A DNA stretch of 64,000 nt, taken from assembly GCF_011393025.1 (NCBI RefSeq), contig NZ_JAAOEO010000017.1, forward strand, positions 1 through 64,000, given 5' to 3'. A program made the translations under genes and the position numbers. Below are positions 60,537 to 64,000 of this stretch, one piece after another. Every line of letters begins with the position of its first letter. Positions within the stretch are counted from its first letter, which is position 1. A model generated the notes under the pieces. The model was given only the letters and a program-made list of their open reading frames with translations, did not search any database and was not told the origin of the DNA. The stretch is from Neobacillus terrae. GTDB lineage: Bacteria; Bacillota; Bacilli; Bacillales; Cytobacillaceae.

Positions 60537-61838
60537 ATGGTCCGCCGTTATGTCGAAAAAGCGAAAAGGATATTAAAATGGGGGAAACTCTTTATGCCTT
60601 ATTCGGCCATGCGTTTTTATCCTCCTCAATTTATTGTGAGAAATCCTGTTGCTGAAGGAGTAAAAAATGCCTTTAACAATGGCTGCGAGGTGGCAGTGAT
60701 TGTATTTAATATTAAAGATATTAAAGAACTGGCTGATATGCTCGGCCAATTTCAATTCCAGGGTTACATCAAAAGAGTAAAAAAGTTCTTTCGGAATATA
60801 ATTGAGGAAGCAATCGACATTAACGATATTATCACCCTTCATGATTTTTATGGTGATGGGTTAACATTATCAATAAGAGTGAATCCCGAGCATCATTCAA
60901 TTTCTGAAATAGACCTTTTGATAAAAAGAATTTCCCGTGAGGCAGAACGTTTCCTTCTAATTGAATATCCAATGGTTCCTACCGTTTTTCAAACGGGGTA
61001 TATGTTTGTTGAGAAAAAACATTATTCTGTTCAGGAAGCAGTACTTAAGGCACAGCAGCAGGCCATTGCTATGGCTGAAAAGCGTATTGATACAGAGTTC
61101 AATGAAATGCTGTTTACAATGACAAGAATTGTTTCCCAAAAGGATATCCGCCTTCTCGCACAGCCTATTATTGATGTGGCAACAAATAAGGTCAGGGCGT
61201 GGGAGATGCTGACTAGGGGTCCAAAGGGAACAGTCCTTGAAAATCCGCTTTCTCTTTTTTCAATTGCAAGGCAGACTGGCCTTCTTTATGATCTGGAGAT
61301 GATTGTTCTCGAAAAAGCTCTTCAGCAGGTAAGGGATTTAAGCTGCAAACAAGATATATTCCTCAATTGTACGCCGCTTACCATCGGAAATATGCGTTTT
61401 ATACGTGATATTAAAAAATTAATGATAAAATATAAGAAAATATCCCCTAAACAGATTACTTTTGAGATTACCGAACGCGACTCCATCGAGGGAATCAAAG
61501 ATTTTAATTATAATATTAAAGTTTTAAGGCTAATGGGGTTCCGGCTTGCCGTTGACGATACAGGGGCGGGATATGCCAGTCTTAATACAATTAGTGAAAT
61601 TATGCCGGATATTATAAAAATTGATCGCTCAGTCATCCAGAACATCGACAAAAATTCAGTTAAGGAATCGATGCTGAAAGGGCTTCTGCTTGTGGCAAGA
61701 GAGGCTGGTTCTTTGGTTGTGGCAGAAGGAATTGAGAATGAATCCGAAGCATCCGTATTGTCCCGTAATAATGTGGATTTGGCCCAGGGGTATTTTTATG
61801 CAAGGCCTGCCGCGCTGGCAAAATCTATGGCTACCTAG
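60537..61838 (+). CDS. EAL-domain cyclic-di-GMP phosphodiesterase with a degenerate GGDEF domain
   Basis: A 433-residue cytoplasmic protein. The N-terminal ~180 residues look like a degenerate GGDEF domain: HDFYGDGLTLSIRV sits where GGDEF should be. The EAL domain (about 190-430) keeps WEMLTRG (EAL as EML), NCTP, FEITERD, VDDTGAGYASL, IKIDRSVI, VAEGIE and AQGYFY. The metal and catalytic residues look intact. It therefore should hydrolyse c-di-GMP, with the N-terminal domain as a possible GTP or c-di-GMP sensor. GAGAGGA precedes the ATG. It overlaps no neighbour and is followed 22 bases later by yutE. Confidence 0.92.
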   Translation: MVRRYVEKAKRILKWGKLFMPYSAMRFYPPQFIVRNPVAEGVKNAFNNGCEVAVIVFNIKDIKELADMLGQFQFQGYIKRVKKFFRNIIEEAIDINDIITLHDFYGDGLTLSIRVNPEHHSISEIDLLIKRISREAERFLLIEYPMVPTVFQTGYMFVEKKHYSVQEAVLKAQQQAIAMAEKRIDTEFNEMLFTMTRIVSQKDIRLLAQPIIDVATNKVRAWEMLTRGPKGTVLENPLSLFSIARQTGLLYDLEMIVLEKALQQVRDLSCKQDIFLNCTPLTIGNMRFIRDIKKLMIKYKKISPKQITFEITERDSIEGIKDFNYNIKVLRLMGFRLAVDDTGAGYASLNTISEIMPDIIKIDRSVIQNIDKNSVKESMLKGLLLVAREAGSLVVAEGIENESEASVLSRNNVDLAQGYFYARPAALAKSMAT

Positions 61839-61860
61839 AAATGACAAAGGAAGTGGATGT

Positions 61861-62298
61861 ATGTATTTTGTGGACCGCAATAAAATTGAAGAGATTTTAT
61901 CGTACCTGGAAGAATTGATTCGTACATTCTCCGAAGTGAAGAATTGGGAAGGCCGATTGGAAAAAGCAGCTCTTGAAAGACTCACCCAGATGATGATTGA
62001 ATCTATTTTGGATGTTGGGAATTTGATGATTGACGGATTTATCATGAGGGATCCAGGAAGCTATGAGGATATCATTGATATCCTAATGGATGAAAAAGTG
62101 GTTTCTGAGGAAATAGGCTGCAGCCTCAAAACGCTTATTTTATTCAGAAAGATCCTTGTTCAATCCTATACTGAAATTAGTCACAACGACCTGGCTGATC
62201 AATTTTCCAAAAGGATTCAGGATATTCATGCTTTTGCGGATCACGTAAGAAAGTATCTGATTGAGGAACTGGGTCCAGTTTCGGCATTTAAAAATTAG
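61861..62298 (+). CDS. yutE: HepT-like protein YutE (DUF86)
   Basis: A 145-residue helical protein of the DUF86/HepT fold. HepT toxins use an R-x4-H-x-Y motif; here the same place reads FRKILVQSYTEI, so the His is replaced by Gln. No MntA-type antitoxin gene is beside it. An upstream frame starting at 61690 overlaps the EAL gene, but GGAAGTGG before 61861 makes this start likely. In B. subtilis yutE lies in the same place. It is probably a non-toxic member or one with a changed activity. Confidence 0.82.
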   Translation: MYFVDRNKIEEILSYLEELIRTFSEVKNWEGRLEKAALERLTQMMIESILDVGNLMIDGFIMRDPGSYEDIIDILMDEKVVSEEIGCSLKTLILFRKILVQSYTEISHNDLADQFSKRIQDIHAFADHVRKYLIEELGPVSAFKN

Positions 62299-62299
62299 G

Positions 62300-62324
62300 A
62301 AAGAGACCTTGGGGTCTTTTTTTC
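62300..62324 (+). terminator. terminator after yutE
   Basis: AGAGACC / GGTCTTT with seven T, 2 bases after the stop. Confidence 0.87.
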
Positions 62325-62329
62325 ATTGT

Positions 62330-62390
62330 CGAGGAGGCTTCCGGACTGCCCGCGGAAAGCGAGAGCCGGGAGCGGAAATCAACAGGCAAG
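62330..62390. repeat. short remnant of dispersed repeat family B
   Basis: GAGGAGGCTTCCGGACTGCC and CGCGGAAAGCGAGAGCCGGG then GCGGAAATCAACAGGC match the ends of the family B copies at 20965-21075 and 21588-21700, with the middle deleted. Confidence 0.75.
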
Positions 62391-62456
62391 ATTAACAAGG
62401 CCTTTTCATTTAATATTATTTAGGATAGGGTAAGATACTCTTTAGGAGGGATAAGG

Positions 62457-63221
62457 ATGAAAAAATATAAAGGATATCTAATCGACCTGGATGGGACTAT
62501 GTATAAAGGTACAGAGAGAATTGAAGCAGCTTCAGACTTTGTAAAAAAACTAAAGGAAAAGGGAATTCCTTATTTATTTGTTACAAATAATTCCTCCAGA
62601 ACTCCAAAACAAGTAGCTGAAAAGCTGAAGGGCTTTGACATACCTGCTGAAGTGGAACAGGTTTTTACTACAAGCCAGGCTACGGCCAATTACATATATG
62701 GAAGAAAACAAGATGCAAGTGTATATGTCATTGGAGAAGAGGGGATTCGGACTGCCTTAGAGGAAAAGGGTTTCCGATTTGCTGGTGAGGATGCTGATTT
62801 TGTCGTGGTTGGCATCGATCGCTCCATTAATTATGAAAAGCTGACTATTGGCTGTCTGGCAGTACGCAATGGCGCAATCTTTGTCTCCACAAACGCGGAT
62901 ATTGCACTTCCAACGGAAAGAGGATTAGTGCCGGGGAATGGATCGCTGACTTCCGTAATAACAGTTTCTACGCAGACTCAGCCTATCTTTATCGGAAAAC
63001 CCGAGGCTGTTATCATGGAACAGGCATTAAAGGTACTTGGAACCCCGAAGGACGAAACATTAATGGTTGGGGATTACTATGACACTGACATTCTAGCTGG
63101 AATCAATGCAGGAATGGATACATTGCTTGTTCATACCGGTGTGACCACTAAGGAACTGTTAAAAGGATATGGCACCCAGCCAACCTATGCAATTGATTCA
63201 CTTGACCACTGGGAACCATAA
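62457..63221 (+). CDS. yutF: NagD-like HAD phosphatase YutF
   Basis: A 254-residue HAD-superfamily phosphatase of the NagD type. Motif I is GYLIDLDGTMYKG (catalytic Asp residues), motif II NNSSRT, motif III the Lys in FIGKPEAVI and motif IV GDYYDTDILAG, all intact. The type II cap lies between. Members dephosphorylate nucleotides or sugar phosphates such as UMP. TAGGAGGGAT precedes the ATG. It converges on pgpA with a terminator in between. Confidence 0.92.
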   Translation: MKKYKGYLIDLDGTMYKGTERIEAASDFVKKLKEKGIPYLFVTNNSSRTPKQVAEKLKGFDIPAEVEQVFTTSQATANYIYGRKQDASVYVIGEEGIRTALEEKGFRFAGEDADFVVVGIDRSINYEKLTIGCLAVRNGAIFVSTNADIALPTERGLVPGNGSLTSVITVSTQTQPIFIGKPEAVIMEQALKVLGTPKDETLMVGDYYDTDILAGINAGMDTLLVHTGVTTKELLKGYGTQPTYAIDSLDHWEP

Positions 63222-63227
63222 AAAACA

Positions 63228-63254
63228 AAAGCCGGGGAATATGCCCGGCTTTTT
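63228..63254 (+). terminator. yutF terminator
   Basis: AAAGCCGGG / CCCGGCTTT with TTTTT. Confidence 0.9.
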
Positions 63255-63364
63255 GGATTTATAATACTGTGCAAAAGTTCCTTTAGTATTCGCTGATGTT
63301 GAGCTTCGTAAAGCTAATTTATAAGTGTTCCTTAAGTAGTAAAACAGGCTTTGCTTTATAGTTT

Positions 63365-63865
63365 CTATTCCACGTGTGCTGCACGGTGGGCCAGTCTGCT
63401 GGAAGCAGCGGCTGCAATCGCACCGACAATATCGTCAAGGAAGGTGTGGCATTCTCCCGTTGATTTGTCATTTAAGCGCCGTAAAATACCAGGTTTTTGT
63501 TTATCAATGTAACCATAATTGGTAAAACCAATCGAACCATATACGTTTACAATCGAAAAAGCTAGCACTTCATCGACCCCATAAAGACTTTCATCGGTTT
63601 TAATGATTGACTGAAGAGGCTCCTCAAGCATTCCCTTCTCCGCCAGCATATCAAGCTGGATACCCGTAATAATGGCATTTTGAACTTCACGTTTTAAAAT
63701 GACTCGCTCTACATTCTCAAGGCAATCTTCAATTTTAAGGTTTTTATGATACTGCTGCTGTAAAAAGTAGACCAAGTCGGCTATGTCCTGAATCTTTACT
63801 CCTCTTTCCTTCAGCCATCTGCGTGCAGTTTCTTCAGTTAAATCCATTTTTTTATCATCTGCCAT
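63365..63865 (-). CDS. pgpA: phosphatidylglycerophosphatase A
   Basis: A 166-residue PgpA-family protein (YutG of B. subtilis). It removes the phosphate from phosphatidylglycerol phosphate in lipid synthesis. KSTGECHTFLDDIVGAIAAA holds the conserved DD-rich motif, and GVDEVLAFSIVNVYGSIGF the neighbouring one. It is short and without long membrane helices, as expected for the firmicute PgpA. The minus strand has AAAAGGTGATTCGG upstream. It corresponds to the right edge of the yut segment. Confidence 0.88.
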   Translation of the reverse strand: MADDKKMDLTEETARRWLKERGVKIQDIADLVYFLQQQYHKNLKIEDCLENVERVILKREVQNAIITGIQLDMLAEKGMLEEPLQSIIKTDESLYGVDEVLAFSIVNVYGSIGFTNYGYIDKQKPGILRRLNDKSTGECHTFLDDIVGAIAAAASSRLAHRAAHVE

Positions 63866-64000
63866 AACCGAATCACCTTTTCCTTTATTTTTCCCTATCT
63901 ATATACCCTTTTCCTTAAAGTATGCACTAGTAACCTAAAAGGGGAATGCTCGAATTTATTTCTTCCTTCAGCTTTTCCCTGTTTACTATTCTTATACTTT
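63866..64000. other. intergenic end of the window
   Basis: No gene is visible in these last 135 bases. They are AT-rich and probably contain the pgpA promoter on the minus strand. Confidence 0.5.

Noticed and set aside
61690..61860. Long N-terminal extension of YutE
   Set aside because: It overlaps the EAL gene in another frame, and GGAAGTGG lies right before the ATG at 61861.
1..64000. tRNA, rRNA, prophage or complete insertion sequence
   Set aside because: None was recognised. The only transposase signal is the dead IS1182-like remnant near 21240-21312.

Overview
The window looks like chromosomal DNA of an endospore-forming member of the Bacillaceae. The evidence is low to moderate GC, strong AGGAGG-type ribosome binding sites with frequent GTG and TTG starts, sporulation genes (CotF-like coat proteins, YunB, LytH, a YhcN/YlaJ lipoprotein), two S-box riboswitches and a FadR-type operator. 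From about 25 kb to the end the gene order follows the yus-yur-yun-yut segment of Bacillus subtilis: yusU, coat genes, fadNAE, yusI, gcvH, yusG-F-E-D, metNPQ, yurZ, sufCDSUB, yunF-E-D-C-B, lytH, lipA, yutC-D-E-F, pgpA. The intergenic repeats fit a Mesobacillus/Cytobacillus-like genome, but the species cannot be fixed from this sequence alone.

Region 1 (1-25 kb) is the accessory part. It opens with a probable tungsten enzyme cluster: a MoaD-like sulfur carrier ending in GG, a second small protein that also ends in GG, an aldehyde:ferredoxin oxidoreductase on the opposite strand, and a ThiF/MoeB adenylyltransferase. A tungstate ABC transporter operon (regulator-tupA-tupB-tupC) lies 13 kb further on and would supply the metal. 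Between them are a polysaccharide deacetylase, NadE, a secreted NlpC/P60 hydrolase, a MASE3-PAS membrane sensor without an output domain, a cationic amino acid permease, a response regulator flanked by two histidine kinases, and a short-chain dehydrogenase. Then come an azoreductase, a degraded IS1182-like insertion that has split a shared terminator, UppP, a GalT-like protein and a RodA/FtsW protein.

Region 2 (25-43 kb) holds coat proteins and the fatty acid beta-oxidation genes fadN-fadA-fadE with a FadR-like operator. They are followed by GcvH and small Yus proteins, a second azoreductase with a strong promoter and palindrome, a frameshifted MFS transporter, and methionine supply (metY and metNPQ, each behind its own SAM-I riboswitch).

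Region 3 (43-64 kb) holds the SUF iron-sulfur operon, the yun genes, two cyclic-di-GMP phosphodiesterases of different type (HD-GYP and EAL), sporulation genes, lipoyl synthase (whose product LipA needs Fe-S clusters from SUF and modifies GcvH), a HepT-like protein, a NagD-like phosphatase and PgpA.

The most unusual feature of the window is its load of non-coding repeats. At least three families of structured intergenic repeats are present in roughly 15 to 18 full or decayed copies. They usually sit directly downstream of terminators, and one remnant lies inside the suf operon. Other signals worth checking are four 11-bp direct repeats in front of the response regulator, exact 13-bp direct repeats in front of the tungstate regulator, the second GG-tailed protein, a large inverted repeat between fadA and fadE, and a ribosome binding site buried in a terminator stem before yunB.
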